Of a stretch of DNA of 64,000 nucleotides, positions 55,624 to 63,856 are shown piece by piece (the first letter of the stretch is position 1; each line of letters starts with the position of its first letter). Source of the DNA: Serratia proteamaculans (lineage in GTDB: Bacteria; Pseudomonadota; Gammaproteobacteria; Enterobacterales; Enterobacteriaceae). The DNA lies in the NCBI RefSeq assembly GCF_008830365.1, contig NZ_WBKI01000001.1:186001-250000 (forward strand), read 5' to 3'. The position numbers were made by a program, and so were the translations under genes. Under the pieces are notes generated by a model. It saw only the letters and a program-made list of their open reading frames with translations, ran no database searches and was not told the DNA's origin.

Positions 55624-56652
55624 ATGAGTAATGTAAAAGTTGAGAAGCCGCTTGCGGGTAAAGCGCCGCTGTTCGCCGGTCTGAGTGGTAAAATGCCGAA
55701 AGATACCGGCATCTTTATCGTGATGCTCGGCATCGCGCTGGTATTTGAAATTCTTGGCTGGTACATCCGCGACCAGTCCTTCCTGATGAACCCCAACCGT
55801 CTGCTGCTGATTGTGCTGCAGGTGGCGATTATCGGCATTATCGCGGTGGGGGTTACCCAGGTCATTATCACCACCGGTATTGACCTTTCCTCCGGTTCGC
55901 TGATTGCCTTGACCGCGGTAGTGGCGGCCAGCCTGGCACAAACGTCGGACAGCATTTCACCGATGTACCCGGCATTGCTCGACCTGCCGGCGGCGATCCC
56001 GATAGGCGCGGGGATCGGGGTGGGTATTATCTGCGGCTTTATCAATGGTTTCCTGATTACCCGCACCGGTATCCCACCTTTTATCGCGACTTTGGGCATG
56101 ATGGTATCGGCACGCGGCCTGGCGCAGTATTACACTCAGGGTAACCCGATTAGCTTCCTGTCCGACGGCTTTACCTCAATCGGCCAGGGCGCGATGCCGG
56201 TGATCATCTTCCTGGTAGTTGCGGTGATCTTCCACATCGCACTGAAGCACACCCGCTACGGCAAATACATCTACGCCATCGGTGGCAACATGACGTCGGC
56301 CAGGGTGTCCGGCATTAACGTCAATAAGTACCTGGTGACGGTCTATACCATTGCCGGCGGCCTGGCAGGCTTGGCAGGCGTGGTATTGGCGGCGCGCGTC
56401 AGCAGCGGCCAGTCGAGCATGGGGATGTCCTACGAACTGGACGCCATCGCGGCGGCGGTGATCGGCGGCAGCAGCCTGATGGGCGGCGTCGGGCGTATTA
56501 CCGGCACCTTGATTGGCGCGGTGATCCTCGGGCTGATTAAAAGCGGTTTCACCTTTATCGGCGTGGACTCTTACATTCAGGACATTATCAAAGGCGTGAT
56601 TATCGTCGCCGCGGTGTCTATCGATATGCACCGTAACCGTAAAAAACACTGA
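55624..56652 (+). CDS. Sugar ABC transporter permease
   Basis: It has 342 residues of the RbsC/BPD_transp_2 family with about ten helices. Family features are IITTGIDLSSGSLIALTAV, FINGFLITRTGIPPFIATLG and a GGNMTSARVSGINV coupling region, then GRITGTLIGAVILGLI. A long hydrophilic N-terminus precedes TM1. Spaced 17 bases after the ATPase; a terminator follows before the second binding-protein gene. Confidence 0.93.
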   Translation: MSNVKVEKPLAGKAPLFAGLSGKMPKDTGIFIVMLGIALVFEILGWYIRDQSFLMNPNRLLLIVLQVAIIGIIAVGVTQVIITTGIDLSSGSLIALTAVVAASLAQTSDSISPMYPALLDLPAAIPIGAGIGVGIICGFINGFLITRTGIPPFIATLGMMVSARGLAQYYTQGNPISFLSDGFTSIGQGAMPVIIFLVVAVIFHIALKHTRYGKYIYAIGGNMTSARVSGINVNKYLVTVYTIAGGLAGLAGVVLAARVSSGQSSMGMSYELDAIAAAVIGGSSLMGGVGRITGTLIGAVILGLIKSGFTFIGVDSYIQDIIKGVIIVAAVSIDMHRNRKKH

Positions 56653-56665
56653 TTGCCGTAAAACT

Positions 56666-56696
56666 CCGCCGGTGCATCTTGCCCGGCGGTTTTTTT
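56666..56696 (+). terminator. Terminator between the permease and binding protein 2
   Basis: CCGCCGG (56666-56672) and CCGGCGG (56683-56689) with a 10-base loop, then seven T. It should limit read-through, so binding protein 2 may be made at a different level or from its own promoter. Confidence 0.85.
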
Positions 56697-56713
56697 TATC
56701 TCAGGGGATCATC

Positions 56714-57631
56714 ATGAAATACATAAAAAGAATCGTGCTGGTGGCGGCGCTGAGCTGTTCCACCTCGGTGCTGGCGGAAACCATCGGCGTGTCGATGGCC
56801 TATTTCGACCAGAACTTCCTGACCATCATTCGCCATTCGATCGACAAAGAGGCCAAGGTGCGTGGTATCGGCGTGCAGTTCGAAGATGCCCGCGGCGATG
56901 TTGGCCGTCAGACCGATCAGGTGCAGAACTTTATCAACGCCGGGGTGGACGCGATTATTGTCGACCCGGTCAACTCGGCGGGTACGCCCGCTATCACTAA
57001 AATGGTGACTCAAGCGGGTATTCCGCTGGTGTATGTGAACCGCACGCCGGGCGACAGCAAGCTGCCTTCCGGCGTGGTGTTTGTTGGTTCCGACGAGAGG
57101 CAGTCCGGCACCTTGCAGATGGAAGAGCTGGCACGGCTGGCCAACTACCAGGGCAATGTAGCGGTGATGATCGGTAACCTGACCGATGCCGGTGCACTGC
57201 AACGTACCAAGGATGTAGAGCAGGTGGTGGCTAAGTACCCAAAAATGAAGGTCGTGCAAAAGCAGAGCGCCAACTATTCGCGCAGCGAGGGGATGGATCT
57301 GATGCTGAATTGGGTCACCAACGGTGAGTCTATCGATATCGTCGCTGCCAATAATGACGAGATGGCGATTGGCGCGATCATGGCGTTGCAGCAGGCCGGT
57401 AAACAGGACAGCAAGGTGTTGATTGGTGGCATCGACGCCACGCCGGACGGCCTGAAGGCGTTAGCTTCCGGCAAGATGCAGGTGACGGTATTTCAGGATG
57501 CCGTTGGTCAGGGTAAAGCCTCGGTTGACGTGGCGCAGCGCATGATCAAAGGCGAAAAACTGGATCCTTACTACTGGATCCCGTTTGAACTGGTGACCCC
57601 GGCCAATATGCAAAAGTACGTGGCGAAATAG
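56714..57631 (+). CDS. Sugar ABC transporter periplasmic binding protein 2
   Basis: It has 305 residues from the ATG at 56714; the frame upstream overlaps the terminator and is rejected. A signal peptide ends at SVLAET. It is a clear paralogue of binding protein 1: IGVSMAYFDQNFLTIIRHSI, EDARGDVGRQTDQVQNFINA, DAIIVDPVNSAGT and AANNDEMAIGAIMALQQA. Divergence between the two suggests different ligands served by one transporter core. It is the last gene before a terminator. Confidence 0.9.
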   Translation: MKYIKRIVLVAALSCSTSVLAETIGVSMAYFDQNFLTIIRHSIDKEAKVRGIGVQFEDARGDVGRQTDQVQNFINAGVDAIIVDPVNSAGTPAITKMVTQAGIPLVYVNRTPGDSKLPSGVVFVGSDERQSGTLQMEELARLANYQGNVAVMIGNLTDAGALQRTKDVEQVVAKYPKMKVVQKQSANYSRSEGMDLMLNWVTNGESIDIVAANNDEMAIGAIMALQQAGKQDSKVLIGGIDATPDGLKALASGKMQVTVFQDAVGQGKASVDVAQRMIKGEKLDPYYWIPFELVTPANMQKYVAK

Positions 57632-57652
57632 CCAGAGTTTTACAGCTTGGTA

Positions 57653-57678
57653 ATGGCGCGGCATGCAGCGCCATTTTT
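57653..57678 (+). terminator. Terminator after binding protein 2
   Basis: ATGGCGC (57653-57659) and GCGCCAT (57668-57674), loop 8, followed by TTTTT. Ends the ABC operon before convergent lhgO. Confidence 0.8.
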
Positions 57679-57707
57679 CCTCAACATGTTAAAAGCGTGA
57701 TTAACCC

Positions 57708-58898
57708 TCACAGTGAAGAAAGATGCTGCCGCACGATCTCACGGCCGATCTCCAGCGAGGCGGTTGCCGCCGGGGAGGGCGCATTGCAAACATGCAGCGA
57801 GCGGCGGCCTTTCACAAAATGGAAGTCGTCCACCAGTTTGCCGTCGGCGGTCAGGGCCTGAGCACGAACGCCGGCCGGACCGGGCTGAATGTCTTCCGGT
57901 TGCAGTTCGGGGATCAACCGACGCGCATTTTCGGTAAAGCGCTGCCGTGACAGGGAACGCCGGACTTCTGCCAACCCTTCCCCCAGATAGTTACCGGCAA
58001 TTTTCCAGAACCCCCGATAGCCGAGCACTTCGCTCAGATCCCGCAGGCTGAAGTCACATTTGCGATAACCTTCACGTTTGAATGCCAGTACCGCATTGGG
58101 GCCAACGTCACGCTTACCGTTATACATACGGGTGAAATGCACGCCGAGGAACGGAAAGTCCGGGTTGGGCACCGGGTAGATCAGGTGATTCACCAGATAG
58201 TTTTTCTCGTCGTTCAGCACGTAATACTCTCCACGGAACGGCACGATCTTCATGCCCGTCTGGTAACCGGCCAGGGCGGCGATGCGGTCACTGAACAGAC
58301 CGGCGCAGTTAACCAACCATTTGGCCTGATACTGCGTGTGCTGCGTGCGAATGCTGACGTCGTCACTGCTTTCGCTGATGCCCTCGACCTGCTGCCCATA
58401 GTGGATCTCGCCACCGAGTTGCTGAATAATTTCCGCCAGCTTTGCCGCTACCTGGCTGTAATTGACGATACCGGCGTCCGGTACCAGCAGCGCCTCAAGC
58501 CCGTTGACGTGCGGTTCACGCTCCCTGAGCTGCGCCTGCGACAGTCGACTGACCGCCAACCCGTTTTGCAACCCGCGCTGATAGATATTCTCCAGTAAAT
58601 CCAGTTCCTTCAACTGGGTCGCTACAATCACCTTGCCGCACTGGTCGTGATAGAGGTCGTGCTCGCGGCAGAAGGCGAACATGCTTTGGTTACCCAGCTT
58701 GGCCAGCTGCGCCTTCAGGCTGCCGGGAGCATAGTAAATGCCGGAATGCACCACGTTGCTGTTATGGCCGCTTTGGTGTGCCGCCGGGCCGCTCTCTTTT
58801 TCCAGTATCAGGATTTGCAGCGACGGGTTGGTTTCCTGTAGCGCATTGGCGACGCCCAACCCGACTAGACCGGCACCGATAATGATCACATCATGCAT
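57708..58898 (-). CDS. lhgO: L-2-hydroxyglutarate oxidase/dehydrogenase LhgO
   Basis: FAD enzyme that oxidises L-2-hydroxyglutarate to 2-oxoglutarate and passes electrons to the quinone pool or oxygen. It has 396 residues. The FAD fold GAGLVGLGVANAL is near residue 8, with the family signature GHNSNVVHSGIYYAPGSLKA, GEYYVLND, NPDFPFLGVHFTRM and GPNAVLAFKREGY, and C-terminal RAQALTADGKLVDDF, all typical of LhgO/L2HGDH. Two bases after the FadR-type regulator. In E. coli lhgO sits in the csiD-gab operon, a different context. Confidence 0.92.
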   Translation of the reverse strand: MHDVIIIGAGLVGLGVANALQETNPSLQILILEKESGPAAHQSGHNSNVVHSGIYYAPGSLKAQLAKLGNQSMFAFCREHDLYHDQCGKVIVATQLKELDLLENIYQRGLQNGLAVSRLSQAQLREREPHVNGLEALLVPDAGIVNYSQVAAKLAEIIQQLGGEIHYGQQVEGISESSDDVSIRTQHTQYQAKWLVNCAGLFSDRIAALAGYQTGMKIVPFRGEYYVLNDEKNYLVNHLIYPVPNPDFPFLGVHFTRMYNGKRDVGPNAVLAFKREGYRKCDFSLRDLSEVLGYRGFWKIAGNYLGEGLAEVRRSLSRQRFTENARRLIPELQPEDIQPGPAGVRAQALTADGKLVDDFHFVKGRRSLHVCNAPSPAATASLEIGREIVRQHLSSL

Positions 58899-58900
58899 GG

Positions 58901-59617
58901 TTACCCTAACTCCTCATTATCCAGGCGGCGCAATTTGCCGCGTACGTTGCTGAGATGATTCTGCATGGCGGCAGTGGCTGCCGCCGGGTCACGAGCCTTG
59001 ATCGCCAGAAGCACTCGCTGGTGTTCGTCGATCACCCGCTGGCGTTCGGCTTGCCGTCCCAGATTTTTGCTCAGTGAATACACCAGCACGCCCAGATACA
59101 GCTCGTGCATGTTATCCAAGATCTGGACGAAAAACGGGTTGTGTGAGGCCTGCATGATGGCGCGGTGGAACAGGTAATCCTGCTGGTGACCAATTAAGCC
59201 GTCGTCGAGGGTGCAGCGTTTGAAATCATTAAACGCCTGCTCAATCGCCTGTAAATCTGCGGCGGTATGGCGTTCGGCGGCCATGCGGGCCGCCTGTTGC
59301 TCAATGACTTCACGCATTTCCAGTAGCGCTTCCACCTCGTTGGGGTCGGCAATTTCCATCACCAGCGGCGGGTACTTGCTCAGCAATGAGTGTTGCTCAA
59401 CCCGATGGCCGCCCCCCTGGCGTGAGGAGATAATTCCGCTGACCTCCAGTATGCCGAGCGCTTCTCGCACCGGTACCCGGCTGACGCCAAATGCCTCCGC
59501 CAGCGTGTTTTCCGACGGCAGCTTTTCCCCGACCGGGAAGGTGCCGTCGCTGATGCCTGCTTTCAACTGCGCCAATACCTGATGTGAGGCCTTCTGTCGC
59601 GTAACTTTATTGACCAT
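58901..59617 (-). CDS. GntR/FadR-family regulator of the lhgO-TRAP operon
   Basis: It has 238 residues. The winged helix is PVGEKLPSENTLAEAFGVSR followed by VPVREALGILEVSGIISSRQ, then an FCD effector domain with metal-binding His candidates (FHRAIMQASHNPF and HQRVLLAI). The start overlaps the TRAP permease gene by 11 bases, and lhgO follows by 2 bases. By location a repressor released by L-2-hydroxyglutarate or a related acid; LhgR proteins of this family are known beside lhgO. Confidence 0.9.
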   Translation of the reverse strand: MVNKVTRQKASHQVLAQLKAGISDGTFPVGEKLPSENTLAEAFGVSRVPVREALGILEVSGIISSRQGGGHRVEQHSLLSKYPPLVMEIADPNEVEALLEMREVIEQQAARMAAERHTAADLQAIEQAFNDFKRCTLDDGLIGHQQDYLFHRAIMQASHNPFFVQILDNMHELYLGVLVYSLSKNLGRQAERQRVIDEHQRVLLAIKARDPAAATAAMQNHLSNVRGKLRRLDNEELG

Positions 59618-61565
59618 TCAGCGCCCCCTGCGCAGTGCTCCGCCTGAAACGCAGCAGATGTACCGACGCCGCGGTGATAATCAGTGCCGCGCCGCCCAGA
59701 TCGGTCAGCAGACCCGGTTTAATCAGCAGGATAGCCGCGACGGTGAACAGCACCCGCTCGAGCCAGTGGGTTTTCATCATCCAGAAATTGGCACTGGCGA
59801 TCGACAGCGCATAAATCCCTACCAGTGCACTGATCACCATATGGATCACCGACAACGCGTTGAGATCGTCACCCTGCATCAGCAGCATCGGGTTGTAGAC
59901 CAGAATAAACGGGATAATAAACCCCGGTAGCGCCAATCGCACCGCGTCCCAGGAGGTTTGCATCGGATCGGCGCGGGCGATACTGGCGGCGGTGTAACTG
60001 GCCAGTGCCACCGGCGGGGTAATGTTGGACAGGGCACCAAACCAGAACACAAAGAAGTGCGCCGCCAGTGGCATCACACCGGCCTTGATCAGGATCGGGG
60101 AAACGGTGACGGCCACCACGATGTACAAGGCGGTGGAGGGGAGACCCATGCTCAGCACGATACATACCAACATCACCACCAGCAGGATCATCCACAGGGT
60201 ATTGTTGGTCATGGCGACTATGTTGAACGCCAGAGTCGAACCGATACCGGTCATGGTCACCACGCAGATAATCACCCCGATGGCGGCGCAGGCCACCGTC
60301 ACCTGAATGGAGCCGCGCGCCGCTTCGTTCAGCGCGGTGGCGATTTTTTTCGGTGTCATGCGCACTGAAGTATCAGGGGTGATCCAACTGGCGACGATGA
60401 TCGAAATAATGCCGAGGAACCCGGCGTAGATTGGCGTTTTACCTAGTAGCAGGGTGCCGATAACAATGATCAGCGGCAGTAACAGCAGGCCGCGTGCTTT
60501 CAGCACCGCCTTCACTTTTGGAATGTTTTCTTTGCTGATGCCTTTCAGGCCCTGCTTTTTGGCCTCCAGATCGATGGCGATAATCAACGCCGCGTAATAC
60601 AGCAGCGCGGGGATGATGGCGGCCATCACGATGGTGGTGTAAGAAATGCCGAGGAAGCCAGCCATGATAAAGGCTGCCGCGCCCATAATCGGCGGCATGA
60701 TCATCCCGCCAGTGGACGCGGTGGCTTCGACCGCACCGGCAAAGCGCGCCGACAGGCCGATACTTTTCATCAGCGGAATGGTGAAGGTGCCGGTGGTGGC
60801 GACGTTGGCCACCGCGCTGCCGCTCAGGGAGCCGGTCAACGCTGAAGAGATTACCGCAACCTGCGCCGGGCCACCTCGACGGCGGCCGGCGATCGCCAGC
60901 GCCAAATCGTTAAATAACGCGGTAGCACCGCTGACGCTGAGAAAAGCGCCAAACAGAATAAACACCACGATGGCGGTGGAGGCGGTGGACAGGGTGATGC
61001 CGAAGATCCCTTCACTGGTCATAAACAGCCGGTACAACAAGCGCTCGAACGAGAAGCCGCCGTGGCCAAAGATGCCCATAAAATACTGGCCGAACAGCGC
61101 GTAAATGATAGCGAAGGTCGCCAGCCCGGGGATGAAATAGCCGGTGGTGCGGCGCGCAGCTTCAAACAGGACGCCGATGCCGATCACTGCCATCACGTAG
61201 TCGGTGGTATTGGGAATGCTTTTTCGCACCACGTGCAAGTCCAGGTAGCTGGCGTAGAAATAGCCGTAGCTGACCAGCGTCAGGATGATAAACAGGTAGT
61301 CCCAACGGTTAAATTTGCTGGTGGCGTAGCGGGGTGACACCGGGAATAAAATAAAGCCCAGGATCAGGATGCCGCTAAGGAAGGTGGTATTGCGGTAAAA
61401 CTCTTGGGTATTCGACAGCGCGTTGGCGTAAATGGCATAGACGGAAATCGCGATCGCCAACAGGGTGGCCAACTGCAAATAGATGCCGCTCAGCGGCCGG
61501 CTACCGGTTCCGGCTTCTTTATCCAGATCGACGGCTTCTTGCGGTGACAGGTTGTTAGTGCTCAT
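59607..61565 (-). CDS. TRAP transporter permease, fused 4TM/12TM (TAXI type)
   Basis: It has 652 residues with about 16-18 helices, fusing the small and large TRAP subunits as usual for TAXI systems. The small-subunit part is in residues 1-170. The large-subunit part has GGRRGGPAQVAVISSALTGS (within AIAGRRRGGPA...), GSAVANVATTGTFTIPLMK, EATASTGGMIMPPIMGAAAF and SMGLPSTALYIVVAVTVSPI. A strong TAAGGAGG site precedes the ATG, 9 bases after the binding-protein stop. Sodium-driven import of an organic acid is inferred. Confidence 0.92.
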   Translation of the reverse strand: MSTNNLSPQEAVDLDKEAGTGSRPLSGIYLQLATLLAIAISVYAIYANALSNTQEFYRNTTFLSGILILGFILFPVSPRYATSKFNRWDYLFIILTLVSYGYFYASYLDLHVVRKSIPNTTDYVMAVIGIGVLFEAARRTTGYFIPGLATFAIIYALFGQYFMGIFGHGGFSFERLLYRLFMTSEGIFGITLSTASTAIVVFILFGAFLSVSGATALFNDLALAIAGRRRGGPAQVAVISSALTGSLSGSAVANVATTGTFTIPLMKSIGLSARFAGAVEATASTGGMIMPPIMGAAAFIMAGFLGISYTTIVMAAIIPALLYYAALIIAIDLEAKKQGLKGISKENIPKVKAVLKARGLLLLPLIIVIGTLLLGKTPIYAGFLGIISIIVASWITPDTSVRMTPKKIATALNEAARGSIQVTVACAAIGVIICVVTMTGIGSTLAFNIVAMTNNTLWMILLVVMLVCIVLSMGLPSTALYIVVAVTVSPILIKAGVMPLAAHFFVFWFGALSNITPPVALASYTAASIARADPMQTSWDAVRLALPGFIIPFILVYNPMLLMQGDDLNALSVIHMVISALVGIYALSIASANFWMMKTHWLERVLFTVAAILLIKPGLLTDLGGAALIITAASVHLLRFRRSTAQGALNGQ

Positions 61566-61574
61566 ACGGCCTCC

Positions 61575-62609
61575 TTATCGATTGGCGGTCAGCGTCGCCG
61601 CTTCCGGTGGGATCAGATAGTCGGGCACGCTGACCCCGGCCTCCAGATAATACTTGTAGGCGCCGAGGTGTAGCGGTACCGAGACCCCTTTCAGCGCGTT
61701 CTCGAGCGAAATGTATTTGGCGGCGCTGTGCACCTGATGCACCTCCGGCAGGTTTTCAAACAGGGTTTTGGTCAGGTCATACACCAGCTTTTCATCAAGG
61801 CCATTCAGGGTCACCAGGATATTGGGCTGGGCGATGGTGGACACCGCTTTACTCTGACGCGGGTAGGTATCGGCTTTGATATCAAAGCGGAACCAGGAGT
61901 TGGCGATGGTGTTGATGCTGGCCAGTTGTTCGTCGGTGACGTTGAGAATGCGCGAAGGCACGCCGCTGGCATACATGTCGGTTACCGCCGCCGCCGGGAC
62001 TCCAGCGGGCAATGCGCCACCGTCGAGCCGCCCGTCGCGCATGGCCGAAACGGTGTCACCGTAGCCCAGGTACTCTGCCGTCAGCGATTTCTTGCTCAGG
62101 TTCACCCCCTGCAAAATGATCAGCGTCGACTGTTCGGTGCCGCTGGCCTGTGGCCCCACCGAGAAACGGGTCCCGGCGATATCGTTCAGCGTGCCGTCCT
62201 TCACTTTGTTTTCCAGCATCACAAAGTGTTCCACGTTCGGCCACAGCATGGAGATTGAACGCAGGTGGCTGTAGGCACGGCCTTCAAAATTACGGACCCC
62301 TTCATAAGCCTCGACGGCGATCAGGCTTTGCAGAATTGCCAGCTGTGCCTCGTTCTTTTGCAGCAGGTCGATATTTTCGATCGATCCGGCGGAGGACTGC
62401 CCACTGACCTGGATGCCGTTTTGCTTCAGACGGTTGCTCCAGACATTGGCCAGCCCGACGCCCATCGGATAGTAGGTTCCGCCGGTGGAGGCGGTGGCAA
62501 CAGAAAGAAAGGTCTTGTCGGCATTTTCCACCTTACCGGCTATCGCCAGTGCAGCGGCGCCGACCATTGCACCTGCAATCAGTAACAGTTTGATTTTTCT
62601 ATTTTTCAT
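61575..62609 (-). CDS. TAXI-family TRAP transporter binding protein
   Basis: It has 344 residues from the ATG at 62609; a longer frame to 62636 is not supported. A signal peptide ends near LAIAGKV. TAXI features are VATASTGGTYYPMGVGLANV (the conserved glycine/Tyr ligand motif), LQKNEAQLAILQSL, FSVGPQASGTEQSTLIIL, and LPAGVPAAAVTDMY. First gene of the TRAP-regulator-lhgO operon, so it sets the specificity. TAXI members with known ligands bind dicarboxylates such as glutamate or 2-oxoglutarate. Confidence 0.92.
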   Translation of the reverse strand: MKNRKIKLLLIAGAMVGAAALAIAGKVENADKTFLSVATASTGGTYYPMGVGLANVWSNRLKQNGIQVSGQSSAGSIENIDLLQKNEAQLAILQSLIAVEAYEGVRNFEGRAYSHLRSISMLWPNVEHFVMLENKVKDGTLNDIAGTRFSVGPQASGTEQSTLIILQGVNLSKKSLTAEYLGYGDTVSAMRDGRLDGGALPAGVPAAAVTDMYASGVPSRILNVTDEQLASINTIANSWFRFDIKADTYPRQSKAVSTIAQPNILVTLNGLDEKLVYDLTKTLFENLPEVHQVHSAAKYISLENALKGVSVPLHLGAYKYYLEAGVSVPDYLIPPEAATLTANR

Positions 62610-62657
62610 TATTTTCACCAAAGGTTTTTGAAACAAATAGAAAACATTTACGCAAAC

Positions 62658-62667
62658 TTGTATACAA
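62658..62667. promoter_or_regulatory. Candidate GntR/FadR operator upstream of the TRAP operon
   Basis: TTGTATACAA is a perfect 10-bp palindrome 49 bases before the TAXI gene start. It fits the N-GT-(N)-AC-N pattern of FadR-subfamily operators. Its place in the promoter gap of an operon that carries its own FadR-type gene suggests autoregulation. Confidence 0.6.
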
Positions 62668-62802
62668 CATTGCAGCTTTTTTCACCTAGCGGGCAGTGTT
62701 CGATTTGTGATCTGGGTGGGTGAAATGTGAGCGAAAAACTCGAGAGATAAAGCCGGGGGGATGGAGGAACCCCGTGACGGTCGCCACGGGGTGAAGGGCA
62801 AA

Positions 62803-63618
62803 TTACCAGCCTTTAACCGCGTCGCCCTTGTAGATTTCGGCGGCGCTGGCGGCCACTTCGTCGGTCTGATAAGCCTTGACCAGATTTTTAACGTTTTCGT
62901 TGTTCTGGTTATCTACCCGGCTGGCGAAGATATTGACGTAGGGTGAGTTTTTGTCTTCAACAAACAGCCCGTCCCTGGCCGGCGTCAGACCGATCTGGCT
63001 GGAGTAATTGGTGTTGATAATCGCCAGTGCAACCTGTTTATCGTCCAGCGCGTGCGGCAACTGTGGCGCTTCGATCTCAACGATTTTCAATTTCTTCGGG
63101 TTACTGACGATATCCAGCGCCGTCGGCAGCAGCCCGACGCCGTCCTTCAGCCCGATCAGCCCCTGTTTTTGCAACAGCAGCAGTGAGCGGCCGAGATTGG
63201 TGGGATCATTCGGAACCGCGACCTGCGCGCCGTCCGGCAGTTGACTGAGGGCAGAGATTTTTTTCGAGTAACCGGCAATCGGATAAACGAAGGTGTTGCC
63301 TACTGCCACCAGTTTGTAGCCACGCTCCTGGATCTGTTTTTCCAGATAAGGCTTATGCTGGAAGGCGTTGATATCCAAATCGCCGTTATTCAACGCCTCA
63401 TTGGGCAGCACGTAATCATTGAAGGTGACCACTTCCACATCCAAATCGTATTTTTGCTTGGCTACCTTCTGTACCACGGCCCACAGCGACTGATCGATGC
63501 CGGAACTGATACCGACCTTGATGTGGTGGTTGTCTTGTGCAGCCGGCCCACAGGCAGTCAGTAGCAGGGTGCTGGTTATTGCCAGCGTGGCGGCGAGTTT
63601 TTTCAGCGTCAAAGTCAT
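62803..63618 (-). CDS. nlpA: NlpA/MetQ-family lipoprotein
   Basis: It has 271 residues. The lipobox LLTAC is near residue 19-23. The NlpA domain is clear: IKVGISSGIDQSL, KYDLDVEVVTFNDYVLPNEA, DINAFQHKPYLEKQ, NTFVYPIAGYSKKI and PNDPTNLGRSLLLLQKQGLI. It is closer to E. coli NlpA than to MetQ by eye, and no metN/metI lies next to it, so it is an orphan binding lipoprotein, possibly for methionine or a related amino acid. No MetJ box pattern (AGACGTCT) is visible upstream. Confidence 0.85.
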   Translation of the reverse strand: MTLTLKKLAATLAITSTLLLTACGPAAQDNHHIKVGISSGIDQSLWAVVQKVAKQKYDLDVEVVTFNDYVLPNEALNNGDLDINAFQHKPYLEKQIQERGYKLVAVGNTFVYPIAGYSKKISALSQLPDGAQVAVPNDPTNLGRSLLLLQKQGLIGLKDGVGLLPTALDIVSNPKKLKIVEIEAPQLPHALDDKQVALAIINTNYSSQIGLTPARDGLFVEDKNSPYVNIFASRVDNQNNENVKNLVKAYQTDEVAASAAEIYKGDAVKGW

Positions 63619-63856
63619 TTCCCAGAGTCCTTGTCAAAATAGCCTGCTGGTTATTGCAGACTGAAGAGTGACAGTGACTCTAGATAATCGTCTGGCTAAA
63701 ATAAAATACTGATTCACTATGATTAATAGCGATTTGCTATGAGCAGCATCCGCCCTGTTTGTGCCCTGATATTCAGTTTGTTTTGACGCCGGTTCCACCG
63801 GCTCATTATGATGGCGGAAAGCCCGAAAGGGGCGCGAATAGCCAAAGGAAAAGAAA

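Noticed and set aside
62769..62794. ACCCCGTG/CACGGGGT hairpin after nlpA
   Set aside because: Stable stem, but the following minus-strand sequence is TCCTCCATCCCC, without a U-run.
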